Part shown: positions 15,081 through 28,556 of the stretch, piece after piece
Layout of the letters: every line of letters starts with the position of its first letter
Numbering within the stretch: position 1 is the stretch's first letter
NCBI GenBank assembly: GCA_013399855.1
Contig: VXAY01003767.1
Location: forward strand, 1-64,000
Direction of reading: 5' to 3'
DNA: 64,000 nucleotides
From: Oxyruncus cristatus
Lineage: Eukaryota; Chordata; Aves; Passeriformes; Cotingidae
Notes under the pieces: generated by a model
What the model was told of the DNA's origin: nothing
Seen by the model: only the letters and a program-made list of their open reading frames with translations
The model's database searches: none
Program-made: the position numbers and the translations under genes

Positions 15081-15640
15081 TGTGGTGAGTTGACTTTGGC
15101 TGTCCATCAGGTGCCTACCAAATTGTTCTATTGCTCACTCTCCACCAACAGGACAGGAGTAAAGTTCATGGACAGAGATAAGGACAGGTCACTCAACAGC
15201 TACCACCACAGGCAAAATGACTTGACTTAGGGAAATTAATTTTGTTTGTTGCCAATTAAAGAGCAGGATAATGAGAAACAAGAACTAATCTAAAAACCCC
15301 TTTCCCCAATCCCTCTCTTCCTTCAGGGCTTGACTTTATTCCTGAATTCTCTACCTCCTCCACAGTGGAGCAGGGGAAGGGGGGCTGTGCTGGGTTTACC
15401 ACACGTCTCTGCTTCTCCTTCCTCTTCAGTGGGAGGACTTCTCATTCTTTCCTTGCTTTAGCATGGGTTCCTTCCACTGAGTGCAGCCCTTCAGGAACAG
15501 ACTACTCCAGCGTGTGTTTCCTACAGGGTTACAAGTTGCACCAGTAAACCTGCTCCAGCATTGGCTTGTCTCTCCACAGAGTCAGGGATGGAGAGCCTGA
15601 CCTAGTGTGGGCTTCCCCAGAGAAGCCACACTTCAGTGTG
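15081..15640 (-). mobile_element. Decayed ERVL-type LTR (solo or truncated)
   Basis: Read on the minus strand this resembles an LTR family that I recall as common in bird genomes. It ends in a GTCAACYCACCACA-like 3' terminus (plus-strand TGTGGTGAGTTGAC at 15081). It has the motif order of that family: the CTAAGTCAAGTCATTTTGCC-type block, then the site where AATAAA is expected, then a pyrimidine/purine-rich stretch, then tandem GC-rich units. The expected polyadenylation signal has decayed to AACAAA (plus TTTGTT at 15245-15250). The upstream (U3) end is unclear near 15640, so the element may be truncated. No target-site duplication was found. The family name is from memory and a library search could assign it differently. 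Confidence 0.65.
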
Positions 15641-15645
15641 TCTGC
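15455..15645 (-). repeat. Four imperfect ~48-bp tandem units within the LTR
   Basis: A core like CTGCTCCAGCRTGGGY recurs near 15455, 15502, 15551 and 15599, a spacing of about 48 bases. The units are diverged (GCTTTAGCATGGG, CTACTCCAGCGTG, CTGCTCCAGCATTGG, CCTAGTGTGGG). In the related LTR family the same units are usually more numerous, so copy number has probably changed by slippage or unequal exchange. Confidence 0.65.
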
Positions 15646-18289
15646 TGTAGCTTAATTGTGTTCATATTTGTGTATTTATTTATGGCGTTTTGTCAATTGA
15701 TAATTTCCAGATAATTAGAGTGTTTTGAGCTGTAAGTTATAAATCTACCTTAAATGGGAGAAAAGGAGTAAGTTACTTTGGGAATTACATACTTCTGGTC
15801 AGATAGGCAAGGCTGCATTAAAAATGCAAACTTCTTTTTGAAACTCACTCTCTGAAAATCCACATGAACCAAAGATTTTTTTCCTTTCCATCATTAACTC
15901 ATAAAAAGCAAACACTACAGTCGGTTACTAGAACTGTTTTCAAGTTGTTTGCTAACATTCAGTTATTTCTATCGTGTAAGTTTGGATGGGACTGCAGGGA
16001 TATGAGTGAACAGCATTAACATGAGAGCATGAGGATTTTCCTTTAGGGCATTATCAGAGTCTAATACATTCTGACCAAGCTCTTTAGATATTCTACACGT
16101 GGAGGGTTTGATGCTTATTGTCAACTTTTAATATTTGATGCTATACCGAATTCTGATTTCGTGAGAGATACAACTGCTATGCTTAAATCACAGGACAGGT
16201 ACAAATTACACTTAGGAGAATATGACAGTTGTAATTTACAGTAGAATCACTATATAAATGCAGTGCTCATTACTGTCCTTATAGTATGTAAACTCTCATG
16301 ATGCTAGGCATCCTCAGCCACCACAAAGTAGAATAGGTAGCCTTCTCATTCAAGAACTGAAGGGTAAGAACACTCACTAATCTGCAGGAAATTGTAAGAA
16401 CTGGGAGTAGATTGCTCAGAAAAGGTTTGGATGAAATTGATCTACATGATTATCATTCATTTGAATTTGAAATTTCTATTTAGTTAAACATATAAAGTAA
16501 TAAGCATAAATAAAAATTAACATTTAAAATATCCAGAACATATCTATCTGGAAAAAAATACATAAGAAATTAGGATAAATATTTTTGAAATTAAGTGTTG
16601 TTTTTATCACCTTTCTGTTTAAAACACTCTTCCACAACATATCTAAATACCTATTTAGCAAACTAAACTCAAGAATACTCAGAAGTGTTTCTCCAGAGAC
16701 ATAACACAGAACAATGTCAGTAGAGAAGCTAATATCCTCATCTTATTTTAGGTGTACAGGAGGTTTTGAATTCAATGAAAAGAACTAACAATGAAAAATT
16801 ACTTTGACATTTCAAATGGTTAGATTGAATTTACATTTTTCAGCACTATTTTGAATTTCCAGAGAATATTGTGACACAGTAATTACATGAATGGCATATG
16901 ATGTACTGTGTTAGATGAGAAAAATGGAAAATCCAAATGTTTTTAAAAAATGAATAATTTCATTGCTATATATTTTCAAAAGGACAAGACCCATATGAAA
17001 AAAAATAAAAAAATATTTTCCATACCATTTTTGGAGTAAGCTTCACACAGTAGCAGTGAGCCTGTATTGCCAAGGCTACTCATTCTGCAGAGGAAATAAC
17101 TAGTTTCACACCAAGAATATCGTACCTGTCCAAAAATGCAGTGAAGTAGTTGGGGGGGAAAAAAAGCAGGAAAAAAAAAGTGAGGCTGTGGATAAGGTCT
17201 TCCCTCAGCAGATTTAAGATGCTGCAACCAAACGTGGTATTGAACAAGGTTACTAAACAAGATCAATATGAAATTTGTTGTTAAGATCACAGGGACTAAA
17301 TGACACTACTTGCAGAGAAAGTAATAATAAAATCCAGGTTCTGGAAGGTACATCCATACAAAATGAAATTAAAAATTCTGGAACAATTTTAACAAGGGTT
17401 TGAAAGATCAGTCCAAGACTGACTTATTTCATTGAAACAAAACAGAAAAAAACTTTGTGGAGATGTACCAGGTATGCTAAAACTCCTCTAAAAGAACTGG
17501 GTATGGTGAGTCATCTTCTTTCTAGGCAAATGCTTTAGCCACCAATTTAAACACAGTAAAGCCAGAATAAAATGTTTAACTTCTTAAATTAAACGAGTTG
17601 CTTTTTGGAAGATATGTTAAAATTAAACATATGTTATTAGCTCCAGTATGTTTCAGCACATTTGAAATTATTTGGAAACACACAGAGCATAAAGGTAATC
17701 AAAAAAATTACTATGATTTCAAGCTGTTTTTACAAAATACATTATTTTAATGGCAAGGCTGATAGGGTGAGTCAAATCAAATCTTCTTCTACTCTTGTGC
17801 CTTATTTAAGACAGCAGCCAATAATGGATATTCAGGAATCTGAATATGGAATAAAAGTCAGGATTCTTCTCCAGAATAACTTCTTAAACTTTGGAATTTT
17901 TTTCCTCAGTCATTCTGTTGCTAGTAGCCCTGAACAGATTTTTCTTCAGGTCATGTGTGCAGTAGAAACTCAAAGTGTCTAGAGGAATATTAGTGTTGCA
18001 TAAGCTACATGTTGGAAGCTGCCCACAAGATGTTTATTCCTGGTGGAGAGAAACCTCTGAAGAAAACTTCTTACCTCAGAGACTACTTTTCATATTACAA
18101 GAGTGTTATGTTTATTCAATTTATTAACAATGTTGTTAGAAGAAAATCTTACTTTATATGTAACCTGCAGTTTAAATCAGTGTTAGCTTCTTCTCTATTC
18201 ACTGAATGTAATTCTTTTGTTTATTGGTTCCTTGTAGTTAAAATTTATAGCTTTTCCTGATTTTGTATTTTCCCTTTCCCTAATAGGAT

Positions 18290-18510
18290 AGGTCTTGTCC
18301 CAATTTACCCAACTATAGACCCTTCCTTGCATGTACCTCCCTTGAATCCTCCCAAATTCCAAGCACTCCATGCCCTTCCAGAAAAAAGCTAACCTTCTCC
18401 TTCAATAAAGGTCCATTTTTTGCATCTGGTCCATTTTGTCTTCACCTGTGTGTGATTTTCATGAAAAGTGGATCTTTCCACGGTCTATTATTGAGGAGGT
18501 GTTACAGCTC
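18290..18510 (+). mobile_element. Possible LTR fragment (AATAAA plus U5-like end)
   Basis: A C/T-rich stretch leads to a clean AATAAA (18404-18409), followed about 15-100 bases later by a T-rich and GT-rich segment. It ends near a GTTACA that could be an LTR terminus. The arrangement is like the R/U5 part of an LTR, but I do not recognise the family and see no TATA box at a clear distance, partner LTR or target duplication. It could be chance. Confidence 0.25.
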
Positions 18511-18940
18511 TTGCCTCCTATACTACATATTAGGCATGAAACTTTCAATAATTTGCTTTAAATGGAAATTATCGTATTATCTTTCCTATTAATTTCTAGG
18601 CTTGCATTTGAAGATTCAAATGCTTATACCTCCAACAGGCAGAAATACCATTAATACTGGTGCATAATAGTAGAATAGTTCCTTCAAAATGTCTTGAATT
18701 CTTTGCATGCAACGTTGACAATTCTCCATGTTTTGCTGGAAGGCTGAGCTAGCGAAGAAGACCAAACCACTGAAATAGCACTCATACTCTCAAATAACTT
18801 TCCAAGTGTAAGAAAGATTACAAAAGTTTTACTCAGGGTTTTGTTTAAACATCTGAAGAACATATGTCTGGAGACAATGCTTCCCAAAAGTAATCATGAA
18901 TTTGTTGCCTCAACACTAAACTGAAGTACAGTTAGCAGTC

Positions 18941-19011
18941 AACTAAACAAAAAAAACCCCAAAACCCACAAACAACGTCAAAAAAAAAAAAAGAAGGAAA
19001 AAAATAAAAAG
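18941..19011 (+). repeat. A/C-rich then A-rich tract
   Basis: AAAC, AACCCC and AAAACCCAC units followed by a run of 13 A and A/G-rich sequence. Confidence 0.75.
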
Positions 19012-22000
19012 GATTATAAAAGTACCAGATGTGTGAATTTGATACCTCAACTCTACATGAAAGATGTTCTATTATTTTTTTCTTTGAAAATCAATAATCT
19101 ATTAAGTGGGTACAGTACTTTGAACCACCCTTGTGACTTTAGATTCCTCAAAAGAGCTAAAAATTGATTTAATGCATAGTTTCTAATTGCAGCTATAGAT
19201 TGCTTTTGAAATCTATATAGCTCACCTGCTTTTCTTCTGTGTTTTCAATTTTACTTGCCATTTGTTCTGTTTTATTCTCCCTTGTTCTACCAAGATGAAC
19301 ACTTTTCAATTTTCCATGCATAAGTCATTACCCCTTATTGTTGCTCAGTGGTCCTTTGGCATCTCTAGCTTAAACTCAGTAATTAAAAGAGCTCAGAAAA
19401 CCCTTAGCCCCAGTTTTCCACAAAGCAGAAAAGTGAATTGTTCCCCCAGTGGCTGCTGCTGAAAGGAAAGAAGGAAATTGAGGAAACAGGATGATTAAAC
19501 TTTACACCACTATCTCATATTTTATTCAGTGTGATCGGAGAATACTTGGCTAGTTCACCACCATGGGGAAATTTTTCATGTTGATTGATAGCAGTAACTC
19601 CGTCTTTTAGTATGAGGAATTAAGATTTAAAATATGTAATGATTTTAAAACACTGCAATGTAAAAAACTCTTCAAGTAACCAGCTTTCATACCAATACAA
19701 TCTATGGTACTATTTGAATTCATGTGTTGAAGCAGAAAGTGACTGTCCACTATTTAAATGAACAACACCCACAAATGCTAAATATTAAGTATTTCAATAG
19801 CTGCTGCTAATCTAGGTTGTAGCATGATCCTTTAAATCCTTTCATGTATGAGTAAGTTAGCCATCCTATTTTCTTGTCAATCACTGCATTTAATTTAAAA
19901 AAAAAATGTCAAAAGAACATAACCAAAACAACTAGGGAAGAAGAGACTATGTTCATCTGCCTTTTGTTTTCATTACAAGAACTAAGTAATAATACTGTGG
20001 CAAATAATATTTCTTACTCTTTTATACTCTGAATGACACAGAGAGCACAGAGATTTTTAGATCCCTTGGATATGATATTTGTCTGTTTAGGTAGTAAATT
20101 TAAAAACCAGTTTAATTTTGGGCTCAGCTCAGTGGGACTGCACATCCGCACATGGCTAAGAGTGACTGTATATGTTCCATGAATGAGCAACAAATTTCAC
20201 ACTATATCATATTTCATGGTGTAAAAGAGCACAAATCAGATGGCTAAATAATCCACTGAGTTTTCTGAAGTATTAATAAATTTCTCCTTTATATGATTTT
20301 TCATTTTAGCACACTCAAATCCTGACATTCTGTGAACTTTTATTATAAACACTGCTTTACTAGGTAATTTAAATTATTGTGTAGTTCAGCTCTGCCTTGC
20401 AAAATGGTTTTGTACTGTGGTATGAATACATGTCCTTTCTCAGCTGTTTTAAGGGTTATATCAGTAGTGAAACCTTTTACTAAACCTGAAAAAGTCAAGA
20501 TATATTAAATATCTGAACCTGAAAAATTATTTTTTTATTCTAAGAAAATTTATTGAAAATTTATTTACTCCACAAGGTGGGACACTGTGTCCATCACATA
20601 GTGCACTAAATCATTTCTGTCCTGATACCTAATTATGAAATCCAATTAATATTTCATAGTCAATGCAATTTCTAAATGAGAATAATAACTTCCATTTTAT
20701 ACGCACATTTTAACAGAGGATTTTTGTATGAATACTCTTCAAGATAAGTAAAATTTTAATGAATATTTTAACTCTCTGGATATTTGTAATCGTTATAATA
20801 GATTATCTTGCTTCTAGACTGTATTGAGTTACCTTAACTATCTATTACAGCGTAATTTCTACCATTAAGCTTTATACTGCAATATTAATACACGTACTGT
20901 ATCATTTTTATTGTAGGAAAGATCCTACTTGGGCAGAGTTGGTAAAAAATAGTTCAGAAGGAATTCAATTTTCAAAGAATCCTGAAAGGCCTGTTGAAGT
21001 TCAGCAAGAACTGGAAACCTACCTCCTGCTATCTTAGCTGTGTGTGTTTGTGCAACTTGACACAGCTCACTCCCAGGTTATCATGCCCACATATGGGCCA
21101 TACCTCAGACGGCTCAGCCCCACACCACAATGAGACCCAAAGGTGGACCAGTCTTCCTCCTCCCCTCACCCATCAGCACCCATGCTTTTGTTTTCAAGAA
21201 AATAGTATCTGACATATGTTTTGAACAGGTACCGGCTTGGCTAACTCAAAGGAGTTCTCTCAGAATTACATTATGAACCAACAGACATATCTGGATGCAG
21301 ACTGTGAAAATATCGGCCCCAAAGTTTACTGTTTTACCCTCTTTCCATGAGAGGTAAACCAAAGCTGGATCATCTTGCGTATCCCAGGTAGGAAGAACAA
21401 TTTATGAAATTCTCTTTATTTACAAAAAATGTACATAGATTTTCATATCTGAGTGCAGACTGTGGGCTTCAATTAAAGACAGCAATTGTGTCAAACCCTC
21501 TCATCTCTCATGTCTTTGTAGGAAGGTTCATCATGAGTATGAGTTGCTTTGTCTCTTTTTGTTCACTCACACACACCTCCTCTCCAGAAATATCTCGTTG
21601 AAGGCACTCTGGGCAGAGAGTTCAAGTTTCTGAACAGTCTTACATTTGCTTTCATTTTGGATGGAAATAGAAGTGCTACATGTATCTTAAAAAAGAGAAA
21701 AATAAATTTTCAGAAAAATTTCAATCTAGTGACCATGGTAGAGTTACTTATTTATTGCTGTCACATAGTTTACAATATCCAAAAAATGTCTATTGGAATT
21801 GAGATCAGATGACAAAAATATTTGTATTTGAACACAGTCTCAAATAACTTTCTATTTTTTGGAAGATTTTTCATATATTGTTTTAATTTTCTTTTTTCCT
21901 TCTTCGTAAATGAATTAATAATCTGTAATAAATAAATAATAAAATAGTGTAACCCAGTATATATAGTCCCAAGAAAATGTCTTTTTACATACACTAGTGC

Positions 22001-25000
22001 AGTTTCTGAGGTACATAGCATTCATTATTAAACCCTGAAAATATCTGTATTAAATTAATACCTGAAATTAGCAACATCAGTTAAAGTAATGTTTTGCTAT
22101 ATTTCACATTCTCTGTAATTTATTGTACATATAATATGACTTCTAGAGTGAGAAATTATAAAAACAAGAAATGTATTAAATATATATTTTATTGCATATG
22201 AAGCTAAACTATATTTTTGTTTAATGCAACATTCCTAAATATCTTAAAATCATGTGCTTCAAAACTTGGAATGGCAAACGTCTTGTCTTCTTATAAACTG
22301 TATTAAAGAAAAAACGTAGCAGAAATATTTCAAGAGGTAATTACATTGCATTTTAAACACTTCAATACAGGATATGATGGACCAAAAATTATCATTCTGT
22401 AGTAGATGCACTTGACAGTCTTATTCTGAACCAAATTTTGATTTTAAAAATCAGGTTTCTACATCAATTTTCCTTTTGCTAGTTCAGGCATAAGTAATAA
22501 ATGTGTTGATAACCAATGAGACTGACCATTTTTCTGGTCAAAATTAAGTCACAATTCAGCTGTTCAGCATTGCACTAATCATGGTGACAGAGTTTTTACA
22601 TTAGCTGAAGTAGCCGCATCAGGCAAAAACTGCAATACCTTCAGGCAATGAGAGTTTTAAGTAACTCTTAATTTCTCTTCCCAAGTGAGAATTATGGAGT
22701 GACTTTCTATGTTGCTCTGTCACTGTATTCCTCTGTAATTTCAAGGGGGAAGAGGGTAGTGGGAAGAAGAAGAAAAAGCAGAAATAATTTTAAACACTAT
22801 TCCTGTTACATTTTGTCCATATTTAAAGGCCAGGATAAACAACGGTAAAAAAATACTAATAAAAATACAAATCCAGATTCTGAGTCCTGTCTGAAATTAT
22901 TCCTGTATGGCTAAATTTAAATTCCTGTCTGACTGCTTGGCACTTTACATTTGCTGAAGTGATACTATGAAGGATGTCACCAGGACAACAAACATCTTGG
23001 AGGCTGTCTGAGCTCAAGCACACTGATTCAGCAAGACCAGCCTGACACATTGGGATATAGTTACTTCAGAAACGAAAAACTGCTAGTTTAAAATTAAATT
23101 CAATCTATTGAATTATTCAACAATAATTGATTACATTGGGTAGAGAACCCCTTACTACTGCTCTCTCACATTAATGAATTAGAAATAGAAAACACTGTCA
23201 GAATAAAGGTATAAACACAGCTAAATTTGCAGTCAGAAGTGCTTGGCACTAAACAGCAAAGATGCATAATTGGATGGTGCAATCTGACAGCATGTGAAGT
23301 GTAGTGAACATAGAAGATCCATCTAGTGTTAATTATGCCGAGGAAACTAATTCTTATGAATAGCCTTTCAAGTCCAGGTATTTTTATAAAGACAATTGAT
23401 CGTGGCATTTACATTCTCATCTATTGGCATTGTGTCATAAAGAAGCAAGTTGATTTGAAAGATGAATCATATGCAGTTTTTCTGTCATGATTATTGATTA
23501 TCTTTCAACCTATAAAGACTATGTAAGGTTATGAAGCACTTAAAGATTTATTACTTTTATAGATCTATCTTTTCTGTGGTGATGAAAGTAAACATAAATC
23601 TCTGTTTTACCAAATAATACAGTAAACATGATTGCTTTAAATAATTAAAAACTAACTGACACTCACTGCAATTTTTTTCAAGTTAAGGAAAAGAATTTAA
23701 TAAACATTTTTAAAATGCTCTTCTGTTTTGAAGAGCCACTTTGTCAGAATGTATAGAAACACCACTTAAATAGAGATCTAGGAAAAGTACTGGGTTTTCT
23801 TCCGCATTGCAGGTGGGATTGGGGAATATATTAGGAAGGAAGGGGAGCAATAATAACAAAAAAGTAATGACAAAGAAACAAACAGAAATCATCATTGACT
23901 GAGTTGAGTTTGCTGAGCATCTACTAATGATGTTCAGAATTTATAGACTATGGCAAAACAGTACACCCACAGGTATACATGAAAGCTGCAATTGCCCCTA
24001 AGAACAATGACCTATTTTAAGCTGACAGAAACTGCCCACCTACAGAAAGCCATCCCTTCCTCCAAAACCGCTCCAGTGACCATTCTGGAGCCATTTAAAC
24101 AGTCATGTCAGCAAAGCTTTTAATTTTTTTACAACTGTTTAAGATAATCAAGATCATTTTGAATAAAATAAACTAGGTCTTCATGGCAGCTAGGTTGTTG
24201 GGAACGACAGACAGACAAACAGACAGTGGTGAACAGGGGGGTTTACAGCGGTGACTCCAATCCCTTTATGCATATCCAGAATGCTCTGGCTGCTCACACA
24301 TTCAAAAGTCATTCTTAAAAGGCAAACCTAAATCTAGCTTTTTTGCTAAACAATCCTTTTCTATACTCCACAGTGTACAGTCAGTGTACAGTCATGAGAT
24401 CACTCTACGCCTAATTCTAATGTAATTCTCCTGATACAACTAGAAAGTGATCCAACTACTACTTTACTGTATATTGTATTGCTACATGCATAGGCACTGT
24501 TTGCAGAGGATTAAGAGCTGTTCTTTGATGATGTTTGTAGGCACAAAGGACAGAACTGAAATGCTGCAAAAAATGTTCATTGTTCATCTGGACAAACAGC
24601 AAACTCTATTCCTCAAAACATCATTGATTCTGAAAACATTGGAGAGCTTTGAGTCTTTTGCTCATGATCATCTGCAAGAATCTGGTTTAAGTCAGTAGAG
24701 AATGAATACATGTAAGATCAAACTGATAATTCATTCTTAACTTAGGCTGGTTTTGTGGGCTATGATTCCGCTTCTCAAAAGAGCTCAGCATTACCCTTTG
24801 TACTCGCTGTTGGATTGAGCCAGAGTAACAATAACTGGACATTGAAGTGACGTTAGATTGAGCTTGAAATATACTGAAAAACACTGTAAATAGAAAATCT
24901 GACATACTGAAGGAAATACTTTATTTAGTAGCAGTCTGCATAATGATATATGAATATTTTCCCATTAGAAGTTGGTATCATTACCTATTACATACATTAA

Positions 25001-25117
25001 GGTCTTTCTTTTGTTGGAAAATCTTTTTTTTTATAAAAAGTCCCAGATAAGAAGTGGGGTGTTAAAAATATATTCTTACGAGAAATATTGTGAGCAGGTT
25101 GTTTTTAATTTGTCTGT

Positions 25118-25177
25118 TATCTATCTAATCTATCTATCTATCTATCTATCTGTCTGTCTGTCTGTCTATCTATCTAT
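25118..25177 (+). repeat. (CTAT)n(CTGT)n microsatellite
   Basis: A tetranucleotide array with three blocks, CTAT then CTGT (four units) then CTAT again, with one interruption (CTAATC). The compound interior suggests a C/T-transition variant that then spread by slippage. It is likely length-polymorphic. Confidence 0.93.
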
Positions 25178-25798
25178 GAATGTACTCATTGCTGAAAGTA
25201 ATAAGTACTTCTTTAGTAGAATAATTTAGAAATAGATTTTTTTCTTTAGAAATACTGTTTGCAACATTTTTAGTGTCATAGATGTTTAATATTTATATTA
25301 ATCCTTTTCATTAGAAATTGCATTAGAACTGATATTTTGCTTCATTTCGAAGCTAAGATCTCCAAAACATGTCAACCAATTTACCACTGCCTTTTTATAA
25401 AACCTCATTTTAAATCTGATACCAGTACTGTTCTGACCTTTTCCACAACCTTTCAATTTCACACAGAAGTATTTTAGAAAGTAGCTTTGCTCTAGCCTTC
25501 AGTGACCTGCCGAACACCATTATCATTCATCTTTTTCAATCTATATTTGTTCTTAGCACAGAAAGAAAACAACCCTTCTTCATGTAACTATTAGCCAGTG
25601 ATTACTGTATGGCAGCCAATGATAGTATTGTCTTTGCCACATACCTTTCGGGTCTACCTATCCATCAGCAGCTGCTAGTAAACTTCTCTTTTTTTACCAT
25701 TGCCTAATAAATACACAGACTGGCTTTACAAATAATCCCAGCTGCTTTAGAAGACAAGCAATAAAGATATTGGACCTCTTTGTAATATTCCTAATTAA

Positions 25799-26390
25799 TG
25801 TTCCAAGGTATCTTAACTCTGGTAGGCAGCTCAGCCCTATGCTGCAGCTCAGTCCCTCCCCCTGCAACAGGAACGGAAGAGAATCAGGAGTGTAAAAGTA
25901 AGAAGACTTGTGCATTGTTACAAAGACAACAGGTAAAGCAAAAGCTTCATTCTCAAGCAAACCAACAGAAGGAATTCCTTCACCACTTCCCGTGGGCAGC
26001 TAGGTTTTCAGCCATTCTCATGACGCAACCCAGCATGCTCTATCACAGGTAATAATGATTTGGGAAGGCAAATGCCATAACTCTGAATATTGTTCCCACC
26101 CCTCTTTTTTCCCCCAGCTTGTACTGCTGAGCACTGGTATCCTGTGGCATGGAATTTCTGTTTGCTCTGTTAGGGTTAGCTGTCCTGGCTCTCTTCCAAA
26201 CCCTTGTGCATCCCCAGGCTATTTGCTGGTGGGGCAGTGTGAGAGCCATAAAATGATTTGACTCTGTACAAGCATTTCTCAACAATAATGAGAACACCCC
26301 TGTACTGTCAACATTGTTCCAGTCAGAAATCCAAATTACTATGAAGAAAAACAGTATACAAGAAACATCTCCTCCATTTCTCACCCATAC
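25799..26390 (-). mobile_element. ERVL-type solo LTR, nearly full length, decayed
   Basis: On the minus strand the motif order matches an avian ERVL-type LTR that I recall well. It runs from a TTTTTCTTCATAGTA block near the 5' end through TTGGATTT and an ACAATGTTGACA block. Next come a CCCCACCAGCAAA block, a CCAGGACAGCTAACCC block and the TATA position. Then follow GTTATGGCATTTGCCTTCCC, GCTTTTGCTTTACC, ACTTTTAC..CTGATTCTCTTCC and a terminal GGTATCTTAACTCTGG-like remnant. The TATA element has changed to GTACAAG (plus near 26117-26129). Length, about 590 bases, fits a complete solo LTR. The 3' end at 25799 (plus TGTTCCAAGG) is firmer than the 5' end near 26390. No internal ERV genes flank it and no clear 5-bp duplication is visible. 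Confidence 0.75.
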
Positions 26391-28103
26391 AAGTGTACTC
26401 TTGTTCTGAATATGCCTGCCTGAAATCCTATTGTAATTAGACTGAATGCCCCATGAATTTCTTCAATTTGACAACAAATAGACAAAACAAACAATAACTT
26501 CATTAACTTACGATGGCATTAAAATGAATGCTTAACATGAGTAAATGACTCTGGTTTCCCCTGTGGTGACTGGAGAGACAGAGGCTCTGAAAGGATTGAG
26601 TCACCCTCTGTGAAGAAGATGGCAAGATTTCCTTTGAAGTTGCCTGTCCTTTTCTTTTGATGGTGGAAGGGGTCCAAGTAATCAGCTTAGACAATTAGAC
26701 AGATGCAGTTTATCTTATCCTTCTCACTGTGTATCTATTGATATTTCTATTAATCTTGTGTATGAATGTAACACATTAACCCCTCAAGAAGAGGGTACCT
26801 TAACAAGGATCAGTTCATCCAGTTTCTCTCAGATTTCACCTCAGTGAGATTTCTTTTCTACTTTTCATCTTTTTCTTTTTAAATCATGTTATTGACTTTC
26901 TATATGGAAAAGTAAAACCACTATTTCTGAAAGAGTTTTGCTCTAAGATCTTCGTAACACTTGGTAGTTCTGGTGTCAGTTTACTTCAATAGTTATCAGA
27001 GAGCAGAAACTCTTGCTAAAAAGTAAATAATTATTAATTTTAAATATACAGAATTCAAAAAAAGAGAATTACATATTGAGACTGATCTGCTTGGTGGCTG
27101 TCCCTCTCTGGAACTTAGTTGGTTTGTGACTGTACTTATCAGTCTTAGATTCTATGACTTGAACAAGTTCATTTCAGTGATAAATTCCCACTCAAATTAA
27201 ACTCTCAGTATCACACTAACTTTCAGATTTCATGACTTTACATGAGAAAGGCCCTTCAGAATACAGTTTTTGTGATGGAAACAAAAAAATAATCCATGTG
27301 TACATCCTTAGGTTGTCCAAGACTTGTAGTGGGAAACAGATTAGACATTTCAGGTGTTTGTAAAGAAATACAGAACCTTCCCTTGCCTTATAGGACAATG
27401 GAAGTAGTTCATCTTAGGTAATTAGACACCTTACTTTATTCAAAATGTTTGCATGCTGGTGTGCCATTTATAAAAAATTTACAGTCTCAGTCCAATTGCT
27501 ACTAGATACAGTTTTAACATGGAAGTCAAGGAATTAATATGTATTAAGACTGTTTTATTTTTCAACAATAAGAGTTATTCCTAAAAGACGGAGTGGAAAA
27601 GTGTTGACTGTGCAATGTTGAAAGACTTGTGCCGATTTAAGTGTGACTTCTCCCACAGAGCTTTATTTTGGGACTACTGCTTTCATAAGCTGCCGATGTG
27701 GATCTTTCATTTTACACATGGAATGTCAATAGATTCCCTGAGATATGTTTAATCTTCAGCAGTCCATTATTTATTCTGTAAGCAACACAAGCTATATAAA
27801 AAGGTTAAGTGTACTAGAAGAAAAAGAATTTATCTCTAATAATGCTGTCAAATATTCATATGTGGCTGAACTCATTGAATTTGCATGGAATAACTTTATT
27901 AAAATATGGATCAGCATGTAGGAAAAGATATCAATATATGTATGTACAATTTTTTTATCTAACCAGTTCACCACCTGCATATCAGTATTCAACTATCTGA
28001 TTTGTTAAGAGAAAAAATATTTTAAAAAAGATACAGTTTTCTCAAAAATGTTAAGTCAGTGATATGGACAAAAGTGATTTTTTTTGTTGTTTTTATTGTA
28101 AGA
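26391..28103. other. Unassigned AT-rich stretch
   Basis: No gene or clear repeat. A GATTCTATGA-like motif near 27148-27158 could be a remnant CR1 3' end, but the preceding sequence does not support it strongly. Confidence 0.5.
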
Positions 28104-28556
28104 ACGGAAGCTCTTTCTGAAGGACATCCAAAGAAGGGCAATGAAGCTGATGAAGGGTCTGGAGCACAAGTCCTACAGGGAGCGGCTGAAGGAGCTGGGA
28201 CTTTTGAGTTTGGAGAAAAGGAGGTTCGGGGGGACCTCATTCCTCTCTTCAACTCCATGAAAGGACATGGTAGCCAGGTGGGGGTCAGCCTCTTCTCCCA
28301 GGTAATGAGCAACAGGACAAGAGGAAACAGCCTCAGGCTGCACCAGGGTCAGTTTGGATTGGATATTAAGAAAATTTTGCTCATAAAAAGTGTTGACAAG
28401 CACTCAAATAGGTCTCCCAGGGAAGCAGTAGAATCACCATGCCTGGAAGCGTTCAAAAAACGTGTGGATGTGGTGCGGTGCTTGGTTTACAAGTGAACTT
28501 GAGGCTTGAGGATCTTAAACAACTTTCCCAAACTATACGTTTCTACTATTCTATTA
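28104..28556 (+). mobile_element. CR1 LINE, 5'-truncated, plus strand
   Basis: The sequence follows the 3' part of CR1. It has the AGAAGGGCAATGAAGCTGATG and GGAGAAAAGGAGG blocks that encode the C-terminal end of ORF2, then a short 3' UTR (GTGAACTTG..GAGGATCTTAAA..) ending in octamer-like TTCTACTATTCTATTA. Everything upstream of the ORF2 C-terminus is absent, the usual result of incomplete reverse transcription in LINE insertion. A pure A run (28559-28576) and an A/C-rich stretch to about 28612 follow directly. No clear target duplication was found. Confidence 0.9.
28221..28496 (+). pseudogene. CR1 ORF2 C-terminal remnant
   Basis: In this frame the translation runs through [64 protein letters not shown], the characteristic C-terminal tail of CR1 ORF2 beyond the reverse transcriptase. 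Upstream of about 28221 the same open frame is out of register with ORF2, so a small indel separates them. There is no RT active site and no start codon of its own. It is a dead fragment. Confidence 0.85.

Larger units (their letters stand above)
15641..25798. other. AT-rich stretch, mostly unassigned
   Basis: No supported gene. It contains an A/C-rich tract at 18941-19011, a possible retroviral-type 3' LTR fragment around 18290-18510, a more GC-rich patch at 21000-21310 that I cannot identify, a short GACA/GACAAACA run near 24207-24225, and the CTAT/CTGT microsatellite at 25118-25177. The longest frames (104 and 106 codons at 16976-17290 and 17662-17982) have no recognisable motif. Confidence 0.55.

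Noticed and set aside
27100..27165. CR1 3' end suggested by GATTCTATGA
   Set aside because: The sequence before it does not follow a CR1 tail well enough to claim an element.
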